From Halomicrococcus gelatinilyticus (GTDB lineage: Archaea > Halobacteriota > Halobacteria > Halobacteriales > Haladaptataceae), in the NCBI GenBank assembly GCA_024227995.1, contig CP100465.1, forward strand, positions 1,116,001 through 1,180,000: DNA of 64,000 nucleotides, written 5' to 3'. This document shows positions 1 through 8,976 of the stretch, piece after piece. How positions within the stretch are numbered: the stretch's first letter is position 1; each line of letters opens with the position of its first letter. The notes under the pieces were generated by a model. It saw only the letters and a list, made by a program, of their open reading frames with translations, was not told where the DNA came from and searched no databases. The position numbers were made by a program, and so were the translations under genes.

Positions 1-1547
1 GCGGCGGGGACGCCGGGGCGGCCAGCGGCAGCCTCGTCACCAACGAGCGCCGCGTCTCCGTCGGCGGCAGCATCGACCTCTCGCCGGAGGTCCAGTTCGT
101 CGTGGAAGCCGACCGGTGGGGGTACTGGCGCGTCGGCGCCTACGACCGCTACACCGGCGACGACTGGGTCCGGAGCGGTCAGGGCACCGCCGAACTGCCA
201 CAGTCGTCGCCGCCCGGGGTGGACTACGGGCTCCGCCAGACGGTGACGGTGAAGACCGACGCGATGGACGCGATGCCCGCGGCGTGGAAGCCCGTCCGCG
301 CCTCCGGCATCGGCGCGAGCGGCGTCCGCGTCAGCAGCACCGGCGGACTCATCCCGGGGAGCACGCTGACGGAGAACGACTCCTACACCGTCGTCAGTCG
401 CGTCCCCGCGAAGACGCCGGCACAGCTCCGGAACGCCGGCACCGACTACCCCGCGGGGGTGGAGCGGCAGTACACGCAACTGCCGGCCAGCACCTCCGAC
501 CGCCTGAAGGAGCGGGCCAGTTCGATCACCAGCGACGCCGACAACCCCTACGAGTCGGCGGTCGCCATCGAGAACTGGCTCGAGGGGAACAAGGAGTACT
601 CGCTCGACGCTGAGAACCCGTCGGGCGGCGTCGCCGACGAGTTCGTCTTCGAGATGGAGCAGGGGTACTGCGTCCACTACGCCACCTCGATGGTCGTCAT
701 GCTGCGCTCGCAGGGCGTGCCCGCCCGGTTCGTCACCGGGTACACGCCCGGCCAGCGCGTCACCGAGGACGAGTGGGTCGTCCGCGGCCTCGACTCCCAC
801 GCCTGGGTCGAGGCGTACTTCCCCGACGTCGGCTGGGTCCGCTTCGACCCGACGCCGAGCGGACCCCGCCGGGAGGCCGAACAGACGCGCGTCGACCGGG
901 CGCGGGAGGCCGGCGAATCCGGCGTCGACGCCGAGGGCAGCGAGAACGGCACGTGGACGCCCGAACCGACGACGACGCCCCCGTCGGACTCGACGTCCAC
1001 CACGACGCCCGACGACGACACCTCGACCAGCGACGGGCGCGACGGTCCGAACCCCATCGACGGGCGCGACAGAATCGCCCCAGGAACCGGCACCACGACC
1101 ACGACCACGCCACCGACGAACGGCACGACGACGCCCGGGACGGGTGGGTCGATCCCCGTCGAACCGCCGTCGACGGAGCAGTTGCTGTACGGCGGACTGG
1201 TGCTGTTCGGCCTGGCCGTCGTGGCGCGACGGACGAACGCCCTGGACCGAGTGTACCGCGTCGCGTGGGTGCGGTGGCAGCCGCGCAAGGACCCCGAGAC
1301 TGACGTCGAACGAGCGTTCGACCGGCTCGAACACCGGCTCGGTCAAAAGTTCCGCGAGCGACGGCCGGGCGAGACGCCGCGCGAGTACCTGGACGCGCTC
1401 TCGCACGTCGGCCTCGACGACCGGGCGCACCGCGTCGGCGAGCTGTACGAGCGCGCGCGCTACGCCGGCGAGGTGAACCGCGAGCAGGCAGACGAGGCGG
1501 TGTCGCTCGTGGACGACCTCGTCCGCGGACGGTCGCTGGGAGAGTAG
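1..1547 (+). CDS. Transglutaminase-like (TgpA/DUF3488-type) membrane protein, 5'-truncated by window edge
   Basis: The frame is open to the left edge (first full codon at base 3), so about 514 C-terminal residues are seen and the true start is outside the window. The transglutaminase core shows a complete Cys-His-Asp triad: Cys in GYCVHYA (codon 669-671), His in SHAWVEAYF (798-800) and Asp in RFDPTP (846-848). A Thr/Pro/Asp-rich linker follows (about 960-1150), then one hydrophobic segment (about 1173-1230) and a charged DUF4129-like C-terminal region ending in RERRPGETPREYL and a short helical tail. Known relatives have several N-terminal membrane helices, an external transglutaminase domain and a final helix; they often sit with MoxR and DUF58 genes, which here would lie upstream. 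The substrate is unknown; cell-surface peptide processing or crosslinking is inferred from the family. Confidence 0.85.
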   Translation, partial: GGDAGAASGSLVTNERRVSVGGSIDLSPEVQFVVEADRWGYWRVGAYDRYTGDDWVRSGQGTAELPQSSPPGVDYGLRQTVTVKTDAMDAMPAAWKPVRASGIGASGVRVSSTGGLIPGSTLTENDSYTVVSRVPAKTPAQLRNAGTDYPAGVERQYTQLPASTSDRLKERASSITSDADNPYESAVAIENWLEGNKEYSLDAENPSGGVADEFVFEMEQGYCVHYATSMVVMLRSQGVPARFVTGYTPGQRVTEDEWVVRGLDSHAWVEAYFPDVGWVRFDPTPSGPRREAEQTRVDRAREAGESGVDAEGSENGTWTPEPTTTPPSDSTSTTTPDDDTSTSDGRDGPNPIDGRDRIAPGTGTTTTTTPPTNGTTTPGTGGSIPVEPPSTEQLLYGGLVLFGLAVVARRTNALDRVYRVAWVRWQPRKDPETDVERAFDRLEHRLGQKFRERRPGETPREYLDALSHVGLDDRAHRVGELYERARYAGEVNREQADEAVSLVDDLVRGRSLGE

Positions 1548-1568
1548 AGCTGGCCGTTTCGACCGCGC

Positions 1569-2765
1569 TCACCACGCCCAGTCCTCGCGAGGGTCGGTGT
1601 CGTCGCGGTCGGCGTCGTAGACGTGCTCGCCGTCGACGAAGACGTCCCTGGCGTCGGAGCCGAGGTCGAACATCGGACCGTCCCAGACGACGACGTCGGC
1701 GTCGGTTCCTTCCGCCAGCGTCCCGACGCGGTCCTCGACGCCGAGGATCTCGGCGGGGTTGCGGGTGACCGTCCGGAGCGCGGCCGATTCAGGGAGCCCC
1801 TCCCGGACCGCCAGCCCGACGCAGACGTCGAGGTGCTCCTGGGGGAGCACCGGCGCGTCGGTCTGGATGGCGACCGTGACGCCCGCCTCGTGGAGGATGC
1901 CGGGCGTGTCGAAGGTGATGTTCCGGAGTTCGTACTTCGAGGCGGAGGACAGCGACGGCCCGACGACCGCGGGCACGTCGCGCTCGACGAACGCGTCGGC
2001 GAGGACGTGGCCCTCCGTCGCGTGCTCGATGGAGAGGTCGTCGATGCCGAACTCGTCGGCGATGCGGAACACGGTGGCGATGTCGTCGGCGCGGTGGGCG
2101 TGCACCCGCAGCGGCAGGTCGCCCTCGACGACGCGCGCGAGGTTCTCCATGCCGAGGTCGCGCTCGAACGGCTCGCCCGCCTCGCGAGCGTGCTCGCGTC
2201 GGTCGACGTAGTCCTCGGCGGCCATCAGCGCCTCGCGGAGCGTCGCGGCGACGCCGGAGCGCGTCGTCGGTTCGCGGCCGTTCTCCTCACCGTGGATGCG
2301 CTTGGGGTTCTCGCCCATCGCGGCCTTCATGCCGTCCTCGCGGAGCAGCATCTCGTCGGCGACGTCGCCGTAGGTCTTCATCGAGCAGATGACGCCGCCG
2401 ACGACGTTGCCGCTGCCCATCCGGGCGCTGACCGTCGTCACGCCGCCCTGGTAGGCGTGGCGCAGTTCCTCGTCGCGCGGGTGGAACCCGTCGATGGCGT
2501 TGACGTGCGGCGTGACCGGGTCCGTAAGCTCGTTGACGTCGCTGTCCTCCGGTTCGCCCCACTCGTCCATCCCGGCGTGGCTGTGAGCGTCGACGAGACC
2601 GGGGGTCACCGGGTCGCCGCCGGCGTCGACGACCGTGGCCTCGTCTGGGACTTCGACGTCCGCGCCGACCGCGACTATCTCGCCGTCCGCGAGCAGGACG
2701 GTTCCGTCCTCGATCGTACCGGCGTCGGCGACGGTGTGCACCTCGCCGTTGACGATAGCGTGCAT
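1569..2765 (-). CDS. Amidohydrolase family protein (imidazolonepropionase-like)
   Basis: A 398-residue cytoplasmic metal-dependent amidohydrolase. The N-terminal part is a small beta domain (INGEVHTV-like start, LADGEIVAVG), followed by the metal-binding HxH motif in VDAHSHAG (about residues 60-64), a second His-rich site (VHAHRADDI), a third (SIEHATEGH) and the catalytic-type Asp in IQTDAPV. The C-terminal AEILGVEDRVGTLAEGTDADVV stretch is typical of the family. The protein belongs to the COG1228-type group, which includes imidazolonepropionase and dipeptidases, but no histidine-degradation genes lie nearby, so I do not assign that reaction. It converges tail to tail with the transglutaminase gene, 21 bases apart, and has its own upstream gap. 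Confidence 0.85.
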   Translation of the reverse strand: MHAIVNGEVHTVADAGTIEDGTVLLADGEIVAVGADVEVPDEATVVDAGGDPVTPGLVDAHSHAGMDEWGEPEDSDVNELTDPVTPHVNAIDGFHPRDEELRHAYQGGVTTVSARMGSGNVVGGVICSMKTYGDVADEMLLREDGMKAAMGENPKRIHGEENGREPTTRSGVAATLREALMAAEDYVDRREHAREAGEPFERDLGMENLARVVEGDLPLRVHAHRADDIATVFRIADEFGIDDLSIEHATEGHVLADAFVERDVPAVVGPSLSSASKYELRNITFDTPGILHEAGVTVAIQTDAPVLPQEHLDVCVGLAVREGLPESAALRTVTRNPAEILGVEDRVGTLAEGTDADVVVWDGPMFDLGSDARDVFVDGEHVYDADRDDTDPREDWAW

Positions 2766-2946
2766 GGGCTACCGTGCGAGAGAGCCACAATCAGTATTTC
2801 GGTTCGAAATACGAGCTGGCGGCGTAGCGTCACGTTCCGGGGAGGGGGTCGAGTACAGGAACCGGGCGACAGCGCCGGCTGGCGCGCGCCGTGCCAGCCG
2901 ACACGTGCTGTGCCGGCCGGCGGCTGCCGTACTGCCAAGCGGCCGG

Positions 2947-3732
2947 CTACCGACCTTCGAACGCGGGGTCGGCGTCGTCGAAGAAGGCGGCGAGACCGCG
3001 CCGGTAGTCGCCGGTGGTCGTCATCCGCGCGACGGCGTCCGTCTCGGCCGCCATCTGGGTGGAGAGGCCGCGGCCAGCGCTCTCCGTCAGCAGACGCTTG
3101 GTCCTGGCGTGGGCCCGGGTCGGGCCGTCGGAGAGGTGGGCCGCCAGTTCCGCGACGCGCTCGTCGAACGTCCCAGCGGGGACGGCCTCGGTCGCCAGGC
3201 CCATCTCGACTGCCCGTTCGGGGCCGATCGGTTCGTCGAGCAGCGCGATCTCCTTCGCGCGCCGGAGGCCGACCAGTCGCGGGAGGAAGAAGGTCGACCC
3301 GCCGTCGCCGGTCAACCCGACGCGGGGGTAGGCGAACTCGAACCGGGCGTCGTCGGCGACGACCACCAGGTCGCCCGCGAGCGCCAGGCCGAAGCCGCCG
3401 CCCGCCGCGACGCCGTTCACGGCGGTCACGACCGGCTTGCGCGCTCGCACGAGGTTCTCGACCGCGCGGTGCAGGCTGGACGCGATCTTCCGGAGCGTGC
3501 GGGCGTCGCTCCCGTCGCCGTCGAGGACGGAGAGGTCCGCGCCGGTGTTGAACACGCCCTCGCTGCCCGTGAGGACGACGCAGCGCGAGTCCCCGTTGAC
3601 GACGTTCGCCGTCGCGGTCCGGAGGTCGGCCGCCATCGACCGGTCCATGGCGTTGTTCGTGGCCGGCCGGTCCATGACGATTCGGACCACGCCCTCGGTG
3701 CGTTCGACGTCGAGGTGTTCGTACTCGGTCAC
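2947..3732 (-). CDS. Enoyl-CoA hydratase/isomerase (crotonase) family protein
   Basis: A 261-residue crotonase-fold protein, a normal single-domain length. The start is GTG, giving MTEYEHLDVERTEGVVRI. The CoA-binding loop and oxyanion region are seen in NTGADLSVLDGD and in VTAVNGVAAGGGFGLALAGD (about residues 98-117). The second motif region reads FAYPRVGLTGDGGSTFFLPRLVG. Position 120s Glu of canonical hydratases is not clearly kept (the region reads RVGLTGDGG), so an isomerase or a hydratase cannot be told apart. It may act in beta-oxidation or degradation of branched or aromatic acyl-CoA. It lies downstream of the HTH regulator gene on the same strand. Confidence 0.87.
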   Translation of the reverse strand: MTEYEHLDVERTEGVVRIVMDRPATNNAMDRSMAADLRTATANVVNGDSRCVVLTGSEGVFNTGADLSVLDGDGSDARTLRKIASSLHRAVENLVRARKPVVTAVNGVAAGGGFGLALAGDLVVVADDARFEFAYPRVGLTGDGGSTFFLPRLVGLRRAKEIALLDEPIGPERAVEMGLATEAVPAGTFDERVAELAAHLSDGPTRAHARTKRLLTESAGRGLSTQMAAETDAVARMTTTGDYRRGLAAFFDDADPAFEGR

Positions 3733-3819
3733 GGCCGAACGTGCGGACAGGGAGGTGAAAATCGTACCGCGTCGCGGTCGCTGGTGGGCTGCGAATGCGG
3801 CGAGAATCGCACCGGCGCG

Positions 3820-4170
3820 CTACTCCTCGTAGGCGAGGTTCATCATCCACTGCGAGAAGGCGTCGCTCTCGGGGTCGATCTCCTCCTCGCCGATGAAGGG
3901 CGAGAGCATGTCGCCGGCCATCAGCAGCGAGAAGTCGAGGTCGCGCGCGGCGGGCGTGACGAAGTAGGTGTTGTGCCCCTCGTAGACGGTCTCCTCGCGC
4001 TGGACGAGTCCCTTCTCGACCAGCGACTCGATGATGCGGCTCCCCTTCCGCGACGACACGTCGATCTCCTTCCAGAAGTCGCTCTGGTGGATGCCGCCGG
4101 ACTCGCGGACGAGTTCGAGACCCTTGCGCTCGTCCTCGGTGAGGTCCTCCTCGGACGCTGCCGTGCTCAT
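3820..4170 (-). CDS. Winged-helix (MarR-like) transcriptional regulator
   Basis: A 116-residue acidic DNA-binding protein. Residues about 12-80 form a winged helix: ERKGLELVRESGGIHQSDFWKEI, then DVSSRKGSRIIESLVEKGL as the recognition segment, and the wing QREETVYEGHNTYFVTP. The remaining tail (FSLLMAGDMLSPFIGEEE) may dimerise or bind a partner. Similar short winged-helix proteins with this layout are widespread in haloarchaea; targets are not known. A TATA-like box (TTTAAA near 4195) overlaps the stop codon of the NRDE gene just upstream and lies about 25 bases before the ATG, which suggests a leaderless transcript. It precedes the enoyl-CoA hydratase on the same strand with 87 bases between them. 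Confidence 0.8.
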   Translation of the reverse strand: MSTAASEEDLTEDERKGLELVRESGGIHQSDFWKEIDVSSRKGSRIIESLVEKGLVQREETVYEGHNTYFVTPAARDLDFSLLMAGDMLSPFIGEEEIDPESDAFSQWMMNLAYEE

Positions 4171-4195
4171 GTTCTATACAGGCACCGGGGAGCGT

Positions 4196-4903
4196 TTAAA
4201 GCTGACCTTCCGCGACGTCGCGGTACTCGGTCTCGCAGGGCGGGCCGTCGGCGAACCGGTAGCTCGCCGTTCCGTCGGCGCGGAGGACGACCACGGACGA
4301 CGACCGCGTCCCGTAGCCGTCGCCGTGGACGCAGGCGTCGAGGTCGTGGTCCGCCAGCACGTCCTCGACGTGGTCGAGCCACTCCGCCGGCTCGTCGGCG
4401 CTCGACGGCGGCTCCGGGCGGACGGCCTCGCGCAGTCGCTCGGCCTTCGGCGCGACGTCGTTCAGCCCCTCGTTGACGAGGACGTGCACGCCGGGGTCGA
4501 GGTGGGTCGCCCGGAGCACGCCGTCCCACTCCAGCACCGTCGCGGTGTCGGCGTCGGCGACGAACAGGTTGAATCCGGCGTAGTCGCGGTTCGCGAGCTC
4601 GTGCTCGACGTACTGGACCGCCCCGTCGGCCGACTCGCGGGCCAGCGCGTCCCGGACCAGCAGGCCGCGCGAGCGCTCGCCCTCGACGTCGGCCCGCCGG
4701 TTCGTCACGCCGACGAACAGCCCATGCTCGTTGTAACCGATCCACGTGCCGCCGGCCTCCTCGTCCTGCGGCGCGACGACGGCCGGGTCGGCGTCGATGA
4801 CGTCCGGCGGCAGCGACGGCCGGCCGAGCGCCTCGTCACGGTTCGCGGCCGCGACGACCGGGGCGTCGTCGAACACCTGCCACGCGACTATCAGGGTACA
4901 CAC
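4196..4903 (-). CDS. NRDE family protein (TANGO2-like)
   Basis: I start this gene at GTG 4903 rather than at an ATG 48 bases upstream. The family begins with Met-Cys-Thr, and here the GTG start gives MCTLIVAWQVF, with Cys2 in the position of an N-terminal nucleophile. The signature Asn-Arg-Asp-Glu is present in VVAAANRDEALGRPS (about residues 19-22). Other family blocks are GGTWIGYNEHGLFVGVTNR and VLVNEGLNDVAP. The protein is 235 residues, close to family length. NRDE proteins are related to Ntn hydrolases, and TANGO2 relatives have been linked to haem or lipid handling; the haloarchaeal role is unknown. The stop codon overlaps the promoter of the following HTH gene. Confidence 0.85.
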   Translation of the reverse strand: MCTLIVAWQVFDDAPVVAAANRDEALGRPSLPPDVIDADPAVVAPQDEEAGGTWIGYNEHGLFVGVTNRRADVEGERSRGLLVRDALARESADGAVQYVEHELANRDYAGFNLFVADADTATVLEWDGVLRATHLDPGVHVLVNEGLNDVAPKAERLREAVRPEPPSSADEPAEWLDHVEDVLADHDLDACVHGDGYGTRSSSVVVLRADGTASYRFADGPPCETEYRDVAEGQL

Positions 4904-5130
4904 GCTTTCGAGGTAGGACCGCCTGCGATTAAAATTGTTCGTCGCTAGCACGGGCCATCGAGTCCGGAGGAAGTCGTCCCGCTAAAACGGGTGGGCGGCC
5001 GCGAAACCCCCTGACGTCGGCGGTCGGGGCCGCTCCAGCAAACCAACTGCGCACCCCGGTTACCACCGACGTGGCAATTCTCCGCCCGCTCACCGGGAGC
5101 TTTTTTCCACGGGGATGGGTTGACCCGGGT

Positions 5131-6384
5131 ATGACGCTCGACCCGGTGCACTTCGACGGCATCGCCGAACTGGCCGACAGGGTCGACTACGAGGGCGAGG
5201 AGCGCGACCACCGGGACCTCGCGGAGACCGTCTGGACGGAGTTCATGGACCCGCTCGTCCACGACGGCACGGCGACGCTGGAACCGCTCGACGAACTCCA
5301 GCGGCGACGTGTCGACGTCGAGGACGTCGCGCTGGAGCCCGACCGGTTCCCGACGATGCACGGCCTCGACGCCGGCAGCATCACGCCGGCGGTGTTCAAG
5401 AACGGCCTCGTGGTCGACGTGGCCCACGCCGCCATGAGCGCGACGCCCTCCGACCTCGACCTCCACGACTCCCGGACCGTCGTGAAGGCGCTGCACACCA
5501 ACGACGTCGCGCGGGACTTCGCCAGCGAGTGGGAGTGCTACGGCGAGGCGAGCAAGCGTCGCATCGTCCACGCGCCCCGCTGCGACGAGTACGAGGAGGA
5601 CGTCGTCCACGCGCTCTCGCTCTACCTCGCGGAGAGCCAGCACGCGCTCGACCACGCCGACGACGTGGACGACTTCCTGCTGCTGGACGGCCCCATCTAC
5701 CCGAAGGGCATCCTGCGCTGGCGCGACCGCAGCCCGGAGCTCACCGCGCTGTTCGAGGACGCCGACGAGATCCGGACCATCCTCGACAACTACGTGCGCC
5801 TGGTCGAGCGGTTCGTCGAGCGCGACGTGCCGCTCGCGGGGTTCGTCAAGAACACCTCGGCGAAGGCCGTCGTCCGCGCGCTGCGGGACAAGGACCTGAA
5901 CGCGCCGTGGGCGCACGACGCCGCCCTGTTCGCGCAGTTGCTCGAACGCCGGGAGTACGACGGCGACGGCGGGTACGAACGGCTCACCGACGACCTGACG
6001 CTGACGAACTGGTTCCGCTCGCGCGCCGGGTCCGACGCCTTCTTCGGGAGCGACGCGGCCGAGCGCTACCTGGACCGCGACCTCGACCCCGAGCAGTACG
6101 CGGTGACGTTCTGCATGGTGTACGACCCGCGGCGTGACCTCATCTACAAGGTGGAGGCGCCGTACGCGTTCACCAGCGACCCGGACTGCCGCGAGAAGAT
6201 CGAGCGGCAGGTGCTGAAGGAGGTGGCCGTCGAGCGCGGCCCGCCGACCGCCATCGCCAAGGCGGACGCGCTGGCGCGCATCAGCCGCGAGGGAACGCGG
6301 TCGCTGCTGGAGCGGTTCGAGCGGTCGTTCGACAGCGAACTCGACGACAACTACGACGCGGTCAGGTGGGGCCGCGACTACTGA
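5131..6384 (+). CDS. nurA: NurA-domain 5'-3' nuclease
   Basis: A 417-residue protein of the NurA family, which with the HerA ATPase and Mre11-Rad50 processes DNA ends in archaea. The two hallmark acidic sites are visible: Asp80 in HGLDAGSITP and Asp186 in FLLLDGPIYPKG, both in RNase H-like strands that bind Mn. The later block GFVKNTSAKAVVRAL and the C-terminal ERGPPTAIAKADALARIS are family-typical. I start at ATG 5131 because the longer frame beginning 60 bases upstream has a non-conserved extension. herA and mre11/rad50 are not in the window, so this is a detached copy or their locus is elsewhere. The gene overlaps the convergent downstream gene by 7 bases. Confidence 0.85.
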   Translation: MTLDPVHFDGIAELADRVDYEGEERDHRDLAETVWTEFMDPLVHDGTATLEPLDELQRRRVDVEDVALEPDRFPTMHGLDAGSITPAVFKNGLVVDVAHAAMSATPSDLDLHDSRTVVKALHTNDVARDFASEWECYGEASKRRIVHAPRCDEYEEDVVHALSLYLAESQHALDHADDVDDFLLLDGPIYPKGILRWRDRSPELTALFEDADEIRTILDNYVRLVERFVERDVPLAGFVKNTSAKAVVRALRDKDLNAPWAHDAALFAQLLERREYDGDGGYERLTDDLTLTNWFRSRAGSDAFFGSDAAERYLDRDLDPEQYAVTFCMVYDPRRDLIYKVEAPYAFTSDPDCREKIERQVLKEVAVERGPPTAIAKADALARISREGTRSLLERFERSFDSELDDNYDAVRWGRDY

Positions 6385-6713
6385 AGTTCAGCCTTCTCGA
6401 CGGTTATGTCGACGTCCTCGGCGTCGACGCCGATGCGGACGAACTGCGTCCGGACGTGGTCGCGGGCCGCCGTGAGCGCCTGCTCGCGGGTGTCGAACCC
6501 GCGCGGCATCGGCGACTCGAAGGCGACGTTCACCTCCTCCCCCTCGACGACCTGTTCGGTCCCCCCGCTCTCGACCTCGTAGAACTCGTCGCAGACCCAC
6601 ACGTACGGGGCGTCCTCGTCGGGCGCGCCCTTGAACGAGGGAGCGCGCTCGCCGCGCTCGTAGAGCGTCCCCGTCAGGGTGGTCCCCCCGGCTTCGCCGC
6701 GGATGAGCAACAT
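6378..6713 (-). CDS. Small conserved haloarchaeal protein (DUF7113-like)
   Basis: A 111-residue soluble acidic protein starting MLLIRGEAGGTTLTGTLYERG. It has two blocks: an N-terminal beta-rich part ending in YVWVCDEFYEVESGG, and a C-terminal helix-strand unit (FDTREQALTAARDHVRTQF, then DVDITVEKAELQ). I recognise the layout from conserved haloarchaeal proteins of unknown function; no catalytic motif can be seen. The ATG at 6713 is chosen because upstream sequence in frame is Pro/Ala-rich shadow coding from the opposite strand. It is convergent with nurA and shares its last bases. Confidence 0.75.
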   Translation of the reverse strand: MLLIRGEAGGTTLTGTLYERGERAPSFKGAPDEDAPYVWVCDEFYEVESGGTEQVVEGEEVNVAFESPMPRGFDTREQALTAARDHVRTQFVRIGVDAEDVDITVEKAELQ

Positions 6714-6840
6714 GGACGTTCGTACGCGACCACGGAACAAAAGCGACGCGGGGGCGTCAGACGGACGGCTGCCGGCGATCCGGTCCGGCGCGACCGTCGG
6801 GGCGGCGCCCGACGGGTGATCCGACGGACCGGGCGCAGAA

Positions 6841-6845
6841 TATAA
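6841..6845 (+). promoter_or_regulatory. TATA box of the beta-helix protein gene
   Basis: TATAA preceded by A-rich bases lies 26-30 bases before ATG 6871, the spacing expected of a leaderless haloarchaeal transcript. This also supports ATG 6871 over the in-frame GTG 12 bases upstream. Confidence 0.6.
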
Positions 6846-6870
6846 CCGACAGAGCGGCGTGAACGAATCC

Positions 6871-7773
6871 ATGGTTCCCGCACGCAGTGTCGGTCTGGCG
6901 GTCGCCGTCGCGCTCGCGGTCGCCGTCGCGGGCGTCGCGCCCGCCCACTCGACCGACGCACCCGACGCCGCCGCACCCGACGCCGCCGCAACCAACGCCC
7001 CCGCAACCAACGCCGCCGCCACCGCCACCGACGCCACCGGCGACGCGACGCCGGCGGGCGCGACCGCCCTCGACTCCTGCACCACCGTCGACGAGTCCGG
7101 CCGGTACGTCCTCGCGGGCGGGACGCTCGACGGGAATCCGCCCATCTCCTCCCCCTGCCTCCACGTCACCGCGGACGACGTCGTGCTCGACGGCCGCGGC
7201 GGCAAGGTCGACGGCAACGGCGTCAGCGACACGACCGGCGTCCTCGTCGACGGCGCGGCGAACGTGACCGTCCGGAACCTGCGGGTCGAGAACTGGAACC
7301 GCGGCGTCGCCGTCCGCAACGCCTCCCGCGTAACGGTGCGCGGCGTGACAGCGAGGGGGAACGCCATCGGCGTCGGCGTCCGCAACGCCAGCGCGCGCGT
7401 GGTCGACGCGACGGTCGCGTCGAACCTGCGCGGCGTCGTCCTCGCCGACCCCGGCGACGACGTCCTCCGCGGCACCCGGACGCGGGGGAGCCACGTGGTC
7501 GGCGTCCACGCGCCGGTCCCGCTCGTCGACGCGTTCGGCGTCCGCCTCGCTCTCGGACCGCCGCTCGACCCCGACGGCGACGGACGCTACGAGGACGTGA
7601 CCGGCGACGGCGACGTCGGCGTCCTCGACGTCGCGGCGCTGCCGGTCGTCGTCGCGGCCCACCACCTCGGCGTGATGGCGGCGACGACCGACCAGCAGCG
7701 CGGGTTCGACTTCGACGGCGACGGCGACCTGGGCTTCGACGACGTGTTCACGTACGTCGGCCTCCCGCTCTGA
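6871..7773 (+). CDS. Secreted right-handed beta-helix (NosD-like) protein with dockerin-like C-terminus
   Basis: A 300-residue exported protein. Residues 1-27 form a Sec signal peptide (Ala/Val-rich core, cleavage near APAHS). An Ala/Asp/Thr linker follows. The middle (about 65-210) has beta-helix rungs such as VVLDGRGGKVDGNGVS, VTVRNLRVENWNRGVAV and VTVRGVTARGNAIGVGV, typical of parallel beta-helix repeats in NosD and carbohydrate-active surface proteins. The last 60 residues hold two Ca-binding-loop-like repeats (DVTGDGDVGVLDV and DFDGDGDLGFDDV), which is the dockerin type I pattern. Known dockerins bind cohesins; in archaea cohesin partners are rare, so the partner is unknown. Low complexity of the linker comes from repeated DAAAP/NAPAT units. 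Confidence 0.82.
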   Translation: MVPARSVGLAVAVALAVAVAGVAPAHSTDAPDAAAPDAAATNAPATNAAATATDATGDATPAGATALDSCTTVDESGRYVLAGGTLDGNPPISSPCLHVTADDVVLDGRGGKVDGNGVSDTTGVLVDGAANVTVRNLRVENWNRGVAVRNASRVTVRGVTARGNAIGVGVRNASARVVDATVASNLRGVVLADPGDDVLRGTRTRGSHVVGVHAPVPLVDAFGVRLALGPPLDPDGDGRYEDVTGDGDVGVLDVAALPVVVAAHHLGVMAATTDQQRGFDFDGDGDLGFDDVFTYVGLPL

Positions 7774-7872
7774 CGGACGGCGGCCGCTCGCCCGGGCCGT
7801 CGGAGAGCGACCCGACGGGACGACCCGGGCGCTCTCGCGCCGTCAGCGCGCGACCCGACGCCACGGCGGCCG

Positions 7873-8976
7873 TCACAGGCGGTCCGTGATACCGCTGGCC
7901 CACGCCGGCCACTCCCGGCGCTCCTCGCCGTGGAAGGTGTCGTCGCCCGACATCGACGCGATGGCGCGGGCGTCCTCTACGTCCCAGACCGCGCCGTCCT
8001 CGTGGAAGACGCCGTTGAGGACGCCCCGACGCCGCTGGCCGACCATGTAGGCCGGTTTCAGCATGAGCGACCAGAAGAAATTCCCGACGCCCGCGTCGCG
8101 GACGAGCGGCGCGAGCGAGGCGTAGTCCGGCCCGCGCTGGAGCGGCGACGTCAGCTCGCCCCCGAAGTTGGCGACGCGCTGCCACTCCGAGAGCCAGACC
8201 GGCACGTCGGTGCTCGCGCGGAGGTCGCGCGCCTGCCGGAGCAGGTCCCGGAACTTCGCCGTCGAGTTCGGGAAGTTGTAGTGGAACTGGACGACGTCGA
8301 TGCCCCAGTCGTAGTAGTCGGCGGCGTTGGCGAGGCTGGTCGCCCCCACCGACAGCGGGACCCGGCCGCGCTCGTCGACCAGGACGTCGAACATCGCGCG
8401 GGCGAACCGCTTCTTCCACTGGCGCCACCCCGGTTCGTTCATCAACTCGACGGCGAGCAGGCGGTCGTCGTCGCGGTGGCGGTCCATCACCCAGCGCACG
8501 AACCGGCGCGGCCCGTCCCAGCGGTCGGGGTTCTTCATCACGACCATGCCCGGCGAGAACGTCGACGTGCCGGTCCAGGGGTCGACGTCGTGGAGGTTCT
8601 GCGGCGTCGGCGGGCGGCCGACCCCCTCGAAGATGCCGAGCAGCACCCGGAGTCCGCGGTCGTCGGCCGTCTGCAGGAAGTGGTCGAGCGCCCGTCCGAA
8701 CGCTGCCCTGTCCTCCTCCCAGGCCTCGTAGCTCAGCCACGTCCGGACGGCGTTGAGGTCCAGGCGCTCGGCGAACCCCAGGTCGCGCTCGGTGACGCCG
8801 GGTTCGTAGGTCGCCCACATCTGGTAGGTGTTGAACGCCCGCGGCGGGAGGTACATCGCGCCGCGGACGTTCACCGGCGGGTCGCCCGCGGCGTCGGTGA
8901 CGTCGCCGGTGAGCAGCGTCGTCCCCGCGGCGGCGCAGGTGCCGAGGAACCGTCGTCGGGAGTAGCGGGAAACCAT
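7873..8976 (-). CDS. Tat-exported glycoside hydrolase (cellulase family 5-like)
   Basis: A 367-residue protein with an N-terminal twin-arginine signal (SRRRFLGTCAAAG). The body is a TIM-barrel glycosidase: NAVRTWLSYEAW early, Glu181 in VELMNEPGW as the likely acid/base, HYNF after strand 6, and Glu264 in PVWLSEWQR as the likely nucleophile. This Asn-Glu-Pro plus late Glu arrangement is that of clan A families such as GH5. The barrel is compact and no carbohydrate-binding module is seen. I start at ATG 8976 because the frame's earlier Met would place 16 extra residues before the Tat motif. It diverges from the DsbA-like gene, which is also Tat-exported. Substrate cannot be read from sequence. 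Confidence 0.83.
   Translation of the reverse strand: MVSRYSRRRFLGTCAAAGTTLLTGDVTDAAGDPPVNVRGAMYLPPRAFNTYQMWATYEPGVTERDLGFAERLDLNAVRTWLSYEAWEEDRAAFGRALDHFLQTADDRGLRVLLGIFEGVGRPPTPQNLHDVDPWTGTSTFSPGMVVMKNPDRWDGPRRFVRWVMDRHRDDDRLLAVELMNEPGWRQWKKRFARAMFDVLVDERGRVPLSVGATSLANAADYYDWGIDVVQFHYNFPNSTAKFRDLLRQARDLRASTDVPVWLSEWQRVANFGGELTSPLQRGPDYASLAPLVRDAGVGNFFWSLMLKPAYMVGQRRRGVLNGVFHEDGAVWDVEDARAIASMSGDDTFHGEERREWPAWASGITDRL

Noticed and set aside
2790..2825. tRNA T-loop-like GGTTCGAAAT
   Set aside because: No acceptor stem, D arm or anticodon arm can be placed around it; it is a chance match. The same holds for GGTTCGAAAC near 9100.
4904..4951. Upstream ATG start for the NRDE gene
   Set aside because: The family needs Cys at residue 2; the GTG at 4903 gives exactly that, while the longer form adds an AT-rich basic stretch that looks like promoter.
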